Assembly (NCBI RefSeq): GCF_025917685.1
Contig: NZ_CP089518.1
Location: forward strand, 4,093,001 to 4,157,000
DNA from: Bacillus cereus
GTDB taxonomy: Bacteria > Bacillota > Bacilli > Bacillales > Bacillaceae_G
Length of the DNA stretch: 64,000 nt
Reading direction: 5' to 3'
Below the pieces are notes generated by a model. The model was not told the DNA's origin. It ran no database searches and saw only the letters and a program-made list of their open reading frames with translations. Of this stretch, positions 33,718 through 41,728 are shown piece by piece; position 1 is the stretch's first letter, and each line of letters starts with the position of its first letter. Made by a program: the position numbers and the translations under genes.

Positions 33718-34464
33718 TCCATTCTTCTTCGCCATAAAAAAGATGCGCTCTGTCTGTTCTGTCACTTCAATTCGTTCAAAGTCACCTGTGACGCGAAGCA
33801 CTGTAAACCCAGCTTCTTCAAGCCATTTCGTTAATACTTCAACCGAATATGCACGTTGCACGTGACATTCGTCAAAACGATGATACACATCTTCTTCTGA
33901 ATCTTGTACAAAGAATGTCAAATCATGTTCCACACTATCTGATTCTTCTCCAGGGAAGCAGTTCCAAATAAGTGATATTTCTTCGCCATTCACTGTATAC
34001 GTTTCATTTTGAAATACATGATGTATTTTATATAAAGAGTGTACATCGAATAAAAACAAGCCATCTTGACGTAAATGGTGGAAAACTCTTCTAAATGTTT
34101 CTTGTACTCCATCTTCTTGCAAGACATAATTTAATGAGTCACAAAAGATTGTCACACAATCAAATTCACCAGGAACATCAAGCTCTCTCATGTCCTGTTG
34201 GTAAAAAGGAATAAAGTAACCTTCTCCCCCCAATTTCTGCTGTGCAACAGTTAACATTTCTTCAGATAGATCTACACCAATTAAATCATAACCTTTTCGC
34301 ACAAGCGGAAGTGTTACGTTACCCGTTCCACATGCTACGTCAAGAATTTTCGCCTCTTTCATAGATGCCTGTTGCAAACTTTCTTCTGTGAATTCCACCC
34401 ATTTATCATAAGGGACATCATTCATCAGTTCGTCATACAGCAAAGCAAATTGTTCGTAGTTCAT
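33715..34464 (-). CDS. yqeM: YqeM, class I SAM-dependent methyltransferase
   Basis: Motif I is ILDVACGTGNVTLPL, followed by IGVDLSEEML; 249 residues. It overlaps rsfS by 4 bp in the nadD-yqeK-rsfS-yqeM run. Substrate unknown. Confidence 0.88.
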   Translation of the reverse strand: MNYEQFALLYDELMNDVPYDKWVEFTEESLQQASMKEAKILDVACGTGNVTLPLVRKGYDLIGVDLSEEMLTVAQQKLGGEGYFIPFYQQDMRELDVPGEFDCVTIFCDSLNYVLQEDGVQETFRRVFHHLRQDGLFLFDVHSLYKIHHVFQNETYTVNGEEISLIWNCFPGEESDSVEHDLTFFVQDSEEDVYHRFDECHVQRAYSVEVLTKWLEEAGFTVLRVTGDFERIEVTEQTERIFFMAKKNG

Positions 34465-34817
34465 TGATCTAGCTCATCTGCGATATCTTCACGAGGTACA
34501 TCGCCCCATAGACGCTCTAAATTATAGTGATCACGCTCGTCTTTATGGAATACATGAGCAACCACATCACCAAGGTCTACTAAAACCCAACGCGCTTCAT
34601 CAAAACCTTCCATACGTTGTACATTAATTTCGAACTCATGTGCCTTTGCTTTAATTTCACGTGCAATTGCTTGCACTTGCTTGTCTGAATTTCCGTGACA
34701 AATAATAAAATAGTCTGCAATCGGTGAAATACCTTGCATATTTAGTACAACCATATCTTCTGCTCTCTTATCATCAGCTGCTTTTGCCGCTAATACTAAT
34801 AACTCTTTATCTTTCAT
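34461..34817 (-). CDS. rsfS: Ribosomal silencing factor RsfS
   Basis: Binds ribosomal protein L14 and blocks subunit joining when nutrients are scarce. 118 residues with the family core IADYFIICHGNSDKQVQAIA and WVLVDLGDVVAHVF. It overlaps both neighbours by 4 bp, so the whole run is translationally coupled. Confidence 0.95.
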   Translation of the reverse strand: MKDKELLVLAAKAADDKRAEDMVVLNMQGISPIADYFIICHGNSDKQVQAIAREIKAKAHEFEINVQRMEGFDEARWVLVDLGDVVAHVFHKDERDHYNLERLWGDVPREDIADELDQ

Positions 34818-35383
34818 TTATTAATTTCCTCCTTGATAACTGCGTTGTATGTTTGGAATGTTAATGGATAAATCGTTTGATCTTTTTCCATTAAAAATTG
34901 AATTGTTCGCTTTAAAGCAAACAGTAAAGCTTGATTTATATCTTTATATGCGAGTTCCCTCGCCTCTTCCACACCAGGAAACTTACGTCCTGGTTCAATG
35001 TAATCTGCTACATAAATAACTTTATCTAACATTGTCATTTTTTCATGACCACTTGTATGATATGTAATAGCTTGTAGAATTTCAGAATCAGTAATGCCTA
35101 CTTCTTTTTCTACTAAGTATGCCCCAACAGGTGCATGCCATAACTCTTTGTTATAGCGAAGTAGATCCTTCGGCAAATCTTCTCTCTTAATAATCTCTTC
35201 CATTTCTGGAATCGCTCTACATTTTGCATAATCGTGAAATATAGCAGCTGTCTCTGCCTTCTTCTCATCTACACCATATAACCGAGCAAGTTCAATCGCT
35301 GTTTCCATTACACCAATCGTGTGTATATAACGCTTTTCATGCATTTGTTGTTGGACAATACTAAGTGCTTCCTCACGATTCAT
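34814..35383 (-). CDS. yqeK: YqeK, HD-domain diadenosine tetraphosphatase family
   Basis: Members hydrolyse Ap4A to ADP. HD residues in [12 protein letters not shown], and further His in [10 protein letters not shown] and ELWHAPVGA. The ATG at 35383 (MNREEAL) is chosen over one three codons upstream because GAGAGG then has a normal spacer. 189 residues; the start overlaps the nadD end. Confidence 0.9.
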   Translation of the reverse strand: MNREEALSIVQQQMHEKRYIHTIGVMETAIELARLYGVDEKKAETAAIFHDYAKCRAIPEMEEIIKREDLPKDLLRYNKELWHAPVGAYLVEKEVGITDSEILQAITYHTSGHEKMTMLDKVIYVADYIEPGRKFPGVEEARELAYKDINQALLFALKRTIQFLMEKDQTIYPLTFQTYNAVIKEEINK

Positions 35384-35942
35384 ACAACCCATTCCTCTCG
35401 ATATATACCTGTACTTTTTCAGGGAGTAAATATTTGCACGTTTTCTTCGTCATATATCTCTCACGTAACAGAGAAGAAGAAACTGCAAACTCCGGAATTT
35501 CCACTTTTACGATATCATAAGGCGTATTTAATGTATAACCTGGTCTTGCAACTCCAACGAAAGTCACAAGCTTAAGTAACTTTTCAATGTTATACCACTT
35601 CGGCAAATACTCAACCATGTCTCCGCCAATAATAAAGTGAAACTGCACATCCGGATACTTCTCCGTTAATTGTACCATAGTGTCGTATGTATAAGATGGG
35701 CCTTCTCTGTCTAGCTCTTCTAAACAAATTGAAAAGCATGCTTCTTCCTCAGTCGCTATTTGCAGCATGTTTAATCGACTTTTCACACTCGTAATGTTAC
35801 GCCCTTGCTTGTGTGGTGGAATTTGATTCGGCAAAAACCATACCTCTTCCAACCCTAAAGCATGATACACTTCATTTGCAATTAACAAATGCCCATTATG
35901 AGGTGGATCAAACGTGCCACCAATAATTCCAATTTTTCTCAA
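35373..35942 (-). CDS. nadD: Nicotinate-nucleotide adenylyltransferase NadD
   Basis: Makes deamido-NAD from NaMN and ATP. Nucleotidyltransferase motif [11 protein letters not shown] at residues 8-18 and the C-terminal SSSLLRER. 189 residues. The start is TTG at 35942 after AAGGAGCG. Coupled with yqeK. Confidence 0.95.
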   Translation of the reverse strand: MRKIGIIGGTFDPPHNGHLLIANEVYHALGLEEVWFLPNQIPPHKQGRNITSVKSRLNMLQIATEEEACFSICLEELDREGPSYTYDTMVQLTEKYPDVQFHFIIGGDMVEYLPKWYNIEKLLKLVTFVGVARPGYTLNTPYDIVKVEIPEFAVSSSLLRERYMTKKTCKYLLPEKVQVYIERNGLYES

Positions 35943-36079
35943 AAGAAACGCTCCTTCCTTTTACATACAGCAACTCTCCCCATAAATATTCGAAGAGAGT
36001 CTACTGTTAATATAAAAGTTCAATTGGTTTCAATTTCTACATATCAAGCGTCCACTACGAAATAACTCACGTATACCTT

Positions 36080-36373
36080 TTATCGTGGAAGCTTAATCTG
36101 CTTATTTTCTCTTGATTCTTTGTATAAAACAATTGTGCTCCCGATTACTTGAACGATTTCAGCTCGTGCACCTTGTGCAAGCTCTTCTGCAACTTCACGA
36201 CGATCAAATTCACAGTTTTGTAATACGCTCACTTTAAATAGTTCACGAACTTCTAACGCTTCTCCAATTTGTTTCACCATATTTTCATTTACGCCACCTT
36301 TTCCTACTTGAAAAATCGGTGTTAAATGATGTGCCTTTGCACGTAAAAATCTTTTTTGCTTTCCTGTTAACAT
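36080..36373 (-). CDS. yhbY: CRM-domain RNA-binding protein YhbY/YqeI
   Basis: Associates with pre-50S particles. 97 residues with the signature QVGKGGVNENMVKQIGEALE. The ATG at 36373 follows TTGGAGGCTAATTAT; the frame is open five codons further. It lies 4 bp behind aroE. Confidence 0.93.
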   Translation of the reverse strand: MLTGKQKRFLRAKAHHLTPIFQVGKGGVNENMVKQIGEALEVRELFKVSVLQNCEFDRREVAEELAQGARAEIVQVIGSTIVLYKESRENKQIKLPR

Positions 36374-36377
36374 ATAA

Positions 36378-37211
36378 TTAGCCTCCAAGCTCTCTCATTA
36401 CTAATTGTTTCATTCTATCAATATTCGGCACGCACCCTGTCCACATTTCAAATGCAAGTGCGCCTTGATAAACGAACATATCGATTCCATTTTGAATTAT
36501 TGCACCTTGTTCTTTCGCATCGCCTAAAATTTTCGTCTCAAATGGATTATAAATAATATCAGAAACAATCGTTCCTTGTTTCAACGAACGAATTTCTAGC
36601 GGTGCATATTCAACATGCGGATGCATGCCTATCGTTGTTGTTTGGATGATAATATCATATTCCCCTTGGATTTCCGCTGCGCGTTCTAGCGATAGAGCAT
36701 GTGAACTAACATTTCCCATGCATCCAGCAATAAGACTTTCCGCCTTATCTACAGTACGATTAGCAATATCAATTGCTTTCACACCTACATCTGCAAGCGA
36801 AAAGTAAATAGCTCGACTAGCACCGCCTGCACCGATTAATAAAATACGTTTCTCTTGAAGTGGATCTTCACTAATTGACTGAAGGGCACGAACAAAACCA
36901 ATTCCATCCGTATTATACCCAATCAATTTTCCATCTCGATGGACTACCGTATTTACTGCACCGATTTGCTCTGCTAGCGGGGCAACTTCATCTAGATACT
37001 CCATAATTGCAACTTTGTGAGGAGTCGTTACATTAAATCCTGAAATGCCTAATGCTTTTAAACCTTTTACTGCTTCCCCTAACGCTTCTTCTTCTACAAG
37101 AAACGCATGATAATGGGCATCCATATTCAAGTGTTCAAATGCATCGTTATGCATAACGGGTGATAATGAATGTCCAATTGGATTTCCGATTACACCATAT
37201 AATTGTTTCAT
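36378..37211 (-). CDS. aroE: Shikimate dehydrogenase
   Basis: NADPH-dependent reduction of 3-dehydroshikimate. Substrate site HSLSPVMHN and NVTTPHK (Lys catalytic), cofactor loop GAGGASRA. 277 residues. The start follows GGAGAGGGATTT. It sits between yqeH and yhbY, the standard Bacillus order. Confidence 0.96.
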   Translation of the reverse strand: MKQLYGVIGNPIGHSLSPVMHNDAFEHLNMDAHYHAFLVEEEALGEAVKGLKALGISGFNVTTPHKVAIMEYLDEVAPLAEQIGAVNTVVHRDGKLIGYNTDGIGFVRALQSISEDPLQEKRILLIGAGGASRAIYFSLADVGVKAIDIANRTVDKAESLIAGCMGNVSSHALSLERAAEIQGEYDIIIQTTTIGMHPHVEYAPLEIRSLKQGTIVSDIIYNPFETKILGDAKEQGAIIQNGIDMFVYQGALAFEMWTGCVPNIDRMKQLVMRELGG

Positions 37212-37226
37212 AAATCCCTCTCCATA

Positions 37227-38333
37227 TTAAATTAAAGATTTACGTAATGAAACACTTACTCCTTTTGGTACATGAGCAACAATTTTCGCTCCTGATTCAT
37301 TTACAGTAACCCAGCCCAATCCAGAGAATACAACGTCCGTTTTCGGCTCACGAATATTAAATTCATATTTCACAAACTCAGGCATATTTTCTAATTCTTC
37401 TGGTGTCGGTGGATTCAATAATTCCCCAGCATGTCTCTCGTACAATTCATCAGCCTTTTCAAGCTTTGTGCGATGGATTGTTAAACGGTTTGAGAAATGA
37501 CAAGTGAATGCACGACGGCCTCCACTTACATAATCAAATCGTGCTAATCCGCCAAAGAATAATGTTTGTTCCTCATTTAATTGGAATACCATTGGCTTAA
37601 TCTCTGTAGTTGGTGTAATAAGCTTTAAGCTTTGTTTCCCAACATAATGTGCCATTTGATGATGGTTAATAATACCTGGCGTATCAAATAAAGAAGATTC
37701 TTCGTCTAATGGAATATCAATTAAATCAAGTGTTGTTCCCGGGAAATGTGATGTTGTAATTACATTCTCAGTCTCATCACTAAACTCTTTAATCATACGG
37801 TTAATAAATGTTGATTTACCAACATTCGTACAGCCAACAACATAAACATCTTTGCCTTCACGGTAATACTCAATTGCATCCGCAAGTTCAGTGATTCCTT
37901 GCCCTTTAGCTGCACTGATCAAAAAGACATCTTCTGGTTTTAAACCAAGTTGCTTTGCACTATAACGCATCCAATGTTTTACTTTATCATGCTTAACTGA
38001 CTTTGGAATTAAGTCAGCCTTATTCCCAACAAGTAATACTTTATTATTCCCTACAAAACGATGTAAGCCTGGTAACCAGCTACCATTGAAATCGAAAATA
38101 TCTACGATTTTGACCACTAGTGCGTCCGATTGTCCAATTCCGTTCAAAATACGAAGGAAATCATCATCCGTTAAAGATACATCTTGAATTTCGTTATAAT
38201 GTTTCAAACGAAAACAACGTTGGCAAATTACTTGTTCTTTTTCTAAAGATGATGCAGGAGCGTATCCTACTTCATTTTTATTTTCTGTTTGAATTTCTAC
38301 ACCGCAACCAATACATTTAATTGTTTCAGTCAA
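37227..38333 (-). CDS. yqeH: Circularly permuted GTPase YqeH
   Basis: 30S-assembly GTPase. Treble-clef zinc finger C7, C10, C37, C40; then G4 (GNKADLIP) precedes G1 (GCTNVGKST) and G3 (DTPGI), the permuted order typical of YqeH. 368 residues. The start is TTG after GGAGGAATAAAG. Follows yqeG by 3 bp. Confidence 0.95.
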   Translation of the reverse strand: MTETIKCIGCGVEIQTENKNEVGYAPASSLEKEQVICQRCFRLKHYNEIQDVSLTDDDFLRILNGIGQSDALVVKIVDIFDFNGSWLPGLHRFVGNNKVLLVGNKADLIPKSVKHDKVKHWMRYSAKQLGLKPEDVFLISAAKGQGITELADAIEYYREGKDVYVVGCTNVGKSTFINRMIKEFSDETENVITTSHFPGTTLDLIDIPLDEESSLFDTPGIINHHQMAHYVGKQSLKLITPTTEIKPMVFQLNEEQTLFFGGLARFDYVSGGRRAFTCHFSNRLTIHRTKLEKADELYERHAGELLNPPTPEELENMPEFVKYEFNIREPKTDVVFSGLGWVTVNESGAKIVAHVPKGVSVSLRKSLI

Positions 38334-38336
38334 ACT

Positions 38337-38849
38337 TTATTCCTCCCAATTAATTAAGCCTTTTTTCTTCATGTTTCTCATAATTCTTCGTTCAATTTTT
38401 CGATTAAAGCGTGTTACCAATCCGTCTGTTTGCGCTACTGGTACAACTAAAATTGTATGAAGTCCCACACGATTCCCACCGAGCACATCCGTTAGTAACT
38501 GATCTCCAATTACTACAACTTCATCTGGTTGTAAATGCATCTCTTGTATTGCGCGCTTAAAGGCACGAACAAACGGTTTACGCGCACTATGAATAAACGG
38601 AATACCTAATGGGTCAGCGAAGTCTTTAACGCGTTGCTCGTTATTGTTTGAAACGACCGTTACTTGAATATCATTTTCTTTCATTTTCAAAAACCACTCT
38701 TCAAGCTGTGGTGTTGCGTTTGGACGATCCCATTCAATTAAAGTGTTATCTAAATCAGTAATAACTCCTTTAATTCCACGCTTTTTCAAATCTTCTGGTT
38801 GAACATGATATACATTTTTCACATATTCATTTGGTAAAAATAACTTCAA
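38337..38849 (-). CDS. yqeG: HAD-family phosphatase YqeG
   Basis: Motif I DLDNTLIEW, motif IV GDQLLTDVLGGN; 170 residues. Related to phosphatidylglycerophosphatase-type HAD enzymes, substrate unproven. The start is TTG after AGAGGTGAAAGAAA. Divergent from sda across a DnaA-box cluster. Confidence 0.9.
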   Translation of the reverse strand: MKLFLPNEYVKNVYHVQPEDLKKRGIKGVITDLDNTLIEWDRPNATPQLEEWFLKMKENDIQVTVVSNNNEQRVKDFADPLGIPFIHSARKPFVRAFKRAIQEMHLQPDEVVVIGDQLLTDVLGGNRVGLHTILVVPVAQTDGLVTRFNRKIERRIMRNMKKKGLINWEE

Positions 38850-38912
38850 TTTCTTTCACCTCTTTGAGGATTTTTCATAAAATTTTTCGACAACATTTTT
38901 CGATAGATAACC

Positions 38913-39011
38913 TGTGGATAAACTTGTACACACTTTCCACATTAATTTTTCAGTTAATTTGGAATTTACTAACATTCTATACACATTTTATCCACTGCGG
39001 TATGTGGATAA
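38913..39011. promoter_or_regulatory. DnaA-box cluster in the yqeG-sda divergent region
   Basis: Two perfect TTATCCACA boxes on the minus strand (38913-38921, 39003-39011) and three plus-strand sites with one mismatch to TTATNCACA: TTGTACACA (38924-38932), CTATACACA (38977-38985) and TTATCCACT (38988-38996). A weaker CTTTCCACA starts at 38933. DnaA regulates sda in B. subtilis, so the cluster likely does the same here. Confidence 0.85.
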
Positions 39012-39019
39012 CCTCTTGT

Positions 39020-39048
39020 TTGTGACTGTCATATTTTTTTGGTACATT
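39020..39048 (+). promoter_or_regulatory. sda promoter
   Basis: TTGTGA, 17-bp spacer, TACATT. It begins nine bases after the last DnaA box, so bound DnaA could act directly on RNA polymerase. Confidence 0.6.
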
Positions 39049-39095
39049 AAATGCAACAACGAATCAATCCTTATATTATTAGGAGGTGACTCACC

Positions 39096-39251
39096 TTGAA
39101 AACAAAACATATGGAACAGTTATCTACTGAGTTACTCACTGAGTCTTATTATAAAGCAAAAGAACTAAAATTAAATCCCGACTTCATTTTACTTATAAAA
39201 CAAGAAATTATTCGACGCTCGTTAGAGGACAAGCTCGTCAAATCTTCTTGA
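39096..39251 (+). CDS. sda: Sporulation checkpoint inhibitor Sda
   Basis: Small helical-hairpin protein that blocks the sporulation kinase KinA when replication is perturbed. 51 residues: [16 protein letters not shown] and [15 protein letters not shown] match Sda. TTG at 39096 follows AGGAGGTGACTCACC; an ATG five codons later would give the 46-residue length of B. subtilis Sda. The C-terminus lacks the short hydrophobic tail that targets the subtilis protein for proteolysis, so turnover may differ. Confidence 0.92.
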   Translation: MKTKHMEQLSTELLTESYYKAKELKLNPDFILLIKQEIIRRSLEDKLVKSS

Positions 39252-39276
39252 GTACATATAGATTGCTGATTGACCT

Positions 39277-39306
39277 GTAAAAAGAGCCATCCTGCGATGG
39301 CTCTCG
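39277..39306 (-). terminator. psd terminator
   Basis: On the minus strand GAGAGCCATC gcag GATGGCTCTTTTTAC. The T run points to psd rather than sda. Confidence 0.8.
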
Positions 39307-39403
39307 AATAAACAAGTACTCCCATCTAGGGGATTTCTTCATTAAGCATCTTTGTCCATATTTCTTAATTAGAGCTTCATAAGCATATTATAAAATCTTT
39401 TCT

Positions 39404-40192
39404 TTACTTATGAGATAATCGTGTTGCAATTTTTTCACCCAGACGCAGCTCTTGTCCACTTGTCAATTCCTGCACTGCTTCAATCATATCTTTTTCAAAT
39501 AATAAAACAACTGTTGAACCAAATGTAAAGTATGCCATCTCTTCACCTTTTTGAACAGTACTTCTTTCATGAAGGAGCTCAATACTATTAACAAACATGG
39601 CACCTACTTTTACAAGCGCCATATGTTCACCTTCACTATTTACTTCTGTAACAGAGCGATAATTTTTTGACAATGGTTCTTTCCCATACTCCATACCCGC
39701 TGCATTTACCGGATATGATTTTCTGCCAAGTACAAATCTTTCAGTGACAGATCCAGAGAGCGGACTATGAATACGATGATAATGACTTGGACTCAAATAA
39801 ATTACCATGTATGTACCGCCTGCATATCGCTTTGCACGCTCTTCATTACCTAGCATATCCACAATTGAATAACGCTTTCCTTTTATATCGAATGTTTTTG
39901 TATCCTCAATAGGACCTTGATCAGCAAAAACACCGTCAACAGGACTAACGATACTCGATGCATCTGCATCAATACTACGCTTTCCTTCTTTTAGCCTACG
40001 CGTAAATAAATCATGCAATGTTTGATATTCCTTCAAACCCTTTTCCATCTCATCTTGATTAATTTGAAAAACTTTCGCATACGATGGAATAATGATAGAG
40101 CTCAAACGAGATTGTGCAAATTTACGTAATATATAAGAAGTAAAACGACCATTTGTAAGTTCGATCATAAGTCGATATAATGTACGTCGCAA
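39404..40192 (-). CDS. psd: Phosphatidylserine decarboxylase proenzyme
   Basis: Membrane enzyme making phosphatidylethanolamine. Autocleavage site [10 protein letters not shown] near the C-terminus, which creates the pyruvoyl group from the Ser. 262 residues. The start is TTG at 40192, after AGGAGGTTTCGTAAT. In B. subtilis psd is near pssA elsewhere; here it stands alone between sda and sigK. Confidence 0.95.
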   Translation of the reverse strand: MRRTLYRLMIELTNGRFTSYILRKFAQSRLSSIIIPSYAKVFQINQDEMEKGLKEYQTLHDLFTRRLKEGKRSIDADASSIVSPVDGVFADQGPIEDTKTFDIKGKRYSIVDMLGNEERAKRYAGGTYMVIYLSPSHYHRIHSPLSGSVTERFVLGRKSYPVNAAGMEYGKEPLSKNYRSVTEVNSEGEHMALVKVGAMFVNSIELLHERSTVQKGEEMAYFTFGSTVVLLFEKDMIEAVQELTSGQELRLGEKIATRLSHK

Positions 40193-40440
40193 ATTACGAA
40201 ACCTCCTAACCAGTCTATAACTTTAGTTTCTCCTTCTTTTCTCTCTATATCATATGTAAAATTGGTTCTTATTCCCACATATAGCATGGAGCCGTCTCGT
40301 TATACATGAAGAAAAACTAAGTATAATTTTTATTCTTAAATTGTTTAGCACCTTCTAATATTACAGATAGAACCCGCCATTTTCAACAGTGAACATGTAT
40401 TTCTTCTTAGAGCAGCTCGTTTTCTTTCCTTTTTACAGAA

Positions 40441-40471
40441 GAAAAAGCAGCCGCTTTTGAAATACGGTTGC
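40441..40471 (-). terminator. Probable sigK terminator
   Basis: GGCAACCG / CGGCTGC with one mismatch, followed by TTTTTC on the minus strand. Confidence 0.6.
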
Positions 40472-40483
40472 CTTTCCTATACT

Positions 40484-41197
40484 CTATTCTTTTGCTTTCT
40501 TCTCTTTCTCAGCCCGCACAAATTCATGGAACATTTTCATTAAAGCACGCTTTTCAATTCGCGATACGTAGCTTCTTGAAATACCGAGTGCCTTCGCAAT
40601 CTCCCTCTGTGTTTTCTCTTTATCAAGCCCTAGTCCAAAACGCTTCACAATTACTTCTTTCTCTCGTTCGTCTAAAATATCGATATACTCTTTAATCTTT
40701 TCTAACTCCATACTAAGCTGAATCATATCAATTACATCTTCAGATTCTGACTTTAATATATCAATAAGCGATATTTCATTGCCCTCTTTATCTTGCCCGA
40801 TTGGATCATGAAGTGAAACATCTTTTTTCGTCTTCTTCAGCACACGTAAATGCATCAAAATTTCATTTTCGATACAGCGTGCTGCATATGTCGCAAGCTT
40901 AGTTCCTTTCCCTGCAGAATAACTCTCGATCGCTTTAATGAGCCCAATTGTACCAATTGAAATTAAATCTTCTGCATCTTCACCGGTGTTTTCAAATTTC
41001 TTAACGATATGAGCTACAAGCCGTAAATTATGTTCAATTAAAAGATTTCTCGCTTGAGCATCACCTTGCTCCATTAACTCTAAGTACTTTCTCTCATCAT
41101 CTGATGATAACGGCTGCGGGAACGCATTGTTCTTCACATAAGAAACAAATACAAACACTTCTCGAACCATATATCCAATTGCGGCGAATAGACTCAA
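40484..41197 (-). CDS. sigK: Mother-cell sporulation sigma factor pro-SigK, uninterrupted
   Basis: Late mother-cell sigma factor. The first 20 residues ([18 protein letters not shown]) form the membrane-binding pro-sequence removed by SpoIVFB, just before [12 protein letters not shown]. Region 2 has [20 protein letters not shown]; region 4.2 has [16 protein letters not shown]. The TTG at 41197 follows GGCGGAGGTGAAAGGT; an open frame of 33 more codons has no ribosome site. 237 residues. No skin element interrupts it, unlike B. subtilis. Confidence 0.96.
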
Positions 41198-41260
41198 ACC
41201 TTTCACCTCCGCCAAAATAGTGGTCTTTATTATGTGTATGTGGGCGTGAGGTTGTTTGTG

Positions 41261-41289
41261 TCTGTACGATGTTTTTAAGCTTAATATTT
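41261..41289 (-). promoter_or_regulatory. Candidate sigma-E promoter of sigK
   Basis: AAATATT (41289-41283), a 14-bp spacer and CGTACAGA (41268-41261) resemble the sigma-E boxes. sigK is sigma-E/SpoIIID dependent in B. subtilis; here the match is partial. Confidence 0.4.
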
Positions 41290-41316
41290 GTCTCACAAAG
41301 CCTCAATACGTATACT
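41288..41316 (+). promoter_or_regulatory. Promoter of the leader peptide and CxCxxC gene
   Basis: TTGTCT, 17-bp spacer, TATACT. The predicted transcript would begin near 41323, only a few bases before the leader ribosome binding site, as in translational attenuators. Confidence 0.6.
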
Positions 41317-41341
41317 TAAACAACAGATAGGAGGGTAAAAT

Positions 41342-41383
41342 GTGAAATTATTTATTACCTTCTTGTACCTGAGTAGCTTGTAA
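41342..41383 (+). CDS. 13-residue leader peptide
   Basis: GGAGGG (41330-41335) stands seven bases before a GTG, and the frame reads MKLFITFLYLSSL then TAA. The peptide is hydrophobic with four Leu. Its last codons and stop are part of arm 1 of the hairpins that lead to the next gene. The layout resembles the leader peptides of antibiotic-inducible resistance genes such as erm, but no known stalling sequence is recognised. It could also be chance. Confidence 0.6.
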   Translation: MKLFITFLYLSSL

Positions 41384-41432
41384 GAGATGAACTCCTTGTA
41401 CGCTCTTGCAAGCTGCTTGTACTACAAGGAGG
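41375..41432 (+). promoter_or_regulatory. Alternative hairpins sequestering a ribosome binding site
   Basis: Four segments: arm 1 AGCTTGTAAGAG (41375-41386), arm 2 CTCCTTGTA (41392-41400), arm 3 CTCTTGCAAGCT (41403-41414), arm 4 TACAAGGAG (41423-41431), which holds the ribosome binding site AAGGAGG. Arms 1 and 3 pair over 12 bp with one G-U; arms 2 and 4 pair perfectly over 9 bp; arm 2 can instead pair with part of arm 3 (CTTGTA/TGCAAG). These pairings compete, so leader translation can decide access to the next start. Confidence 0.65.
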
Positions 41433-41442
41433 GATTACATAT

Positions 41443-41673
41443 ATGAAATTTGAAAGAACACGTGCTTATACAAGAAACCAACGTCAGCGTACGATGCGCC
41501 GAAAGATGATTATCGCAAAACACGCATGGGGACATACTCCTGAAACAGCTGGTATTTTTGCAAAAGGAAAAATTCACTGCTCCTGTGGAATGTGCACAAT
41601 AAAATGGAGAACAGAAGGACCACCTGCTAGTGTACAAAAGTGGTTATACAAAATTGATACATACGAAGAATAA
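41443..41673 (+). CDS. Small Arg-rich protein with CxCxxC motif, unknown function
   Basis: 76 residues, rich in Arg/Lys in the first third (TRAYTRNQRQRTMRRKM), then KGKIHCSCGMCTIKW, a short zinc-binding-like motif (HCSCGMC), and WLYKIDTYEE at the end. I recall small bacterial proteins of unknown role that share the basic region plus CSCxMC pattern, but cannot name a family. The basic surface fits RNA or ribosome binding. ATG after AAGGAGGGATTACATAT; that site is embedded in the hairpin above. Divergent from sigK, convergent with the frameshifted PepSY-like gene. Confidence 0.8.
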   Translation: MKFERTRAYTRNQRQRTMRRKMIIAKHAWGHTPETAGIFAKGKIHCSCGMCTIKWRTEGPPASVQKWLYKIDTYEE

Positions 41674-41685
41674 ATCGTTCTTTCT

Positions 41686-41715
41686 AAAAAAGGGCTTCTC
41701 TCGAAGACCTTTTTC
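41686..41715. terminator. Bidirectional terminator
   Basis: AAAAAGG gCTTC tctc GAAGa CCTTTTT, one mismatch in the stem; serves the CxCxxC gene and the convergent minus-strand gene. Confidence 0.75.
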
Positions 41716-41728
41716 TCTATTTAAAAGC

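Noticed and set aside
40484..41197. Search for a skin-like element or attachment sites inside sigK
   Set aside because: The sigma factor reads as one continuous frame with all regions; nothing to excise.
41340..41345. ATG overlapping the leader GTG
   Set aside because: It is followed at once by TGA, so it cannot encode a peptide; the GTG frame is the meaningful one.
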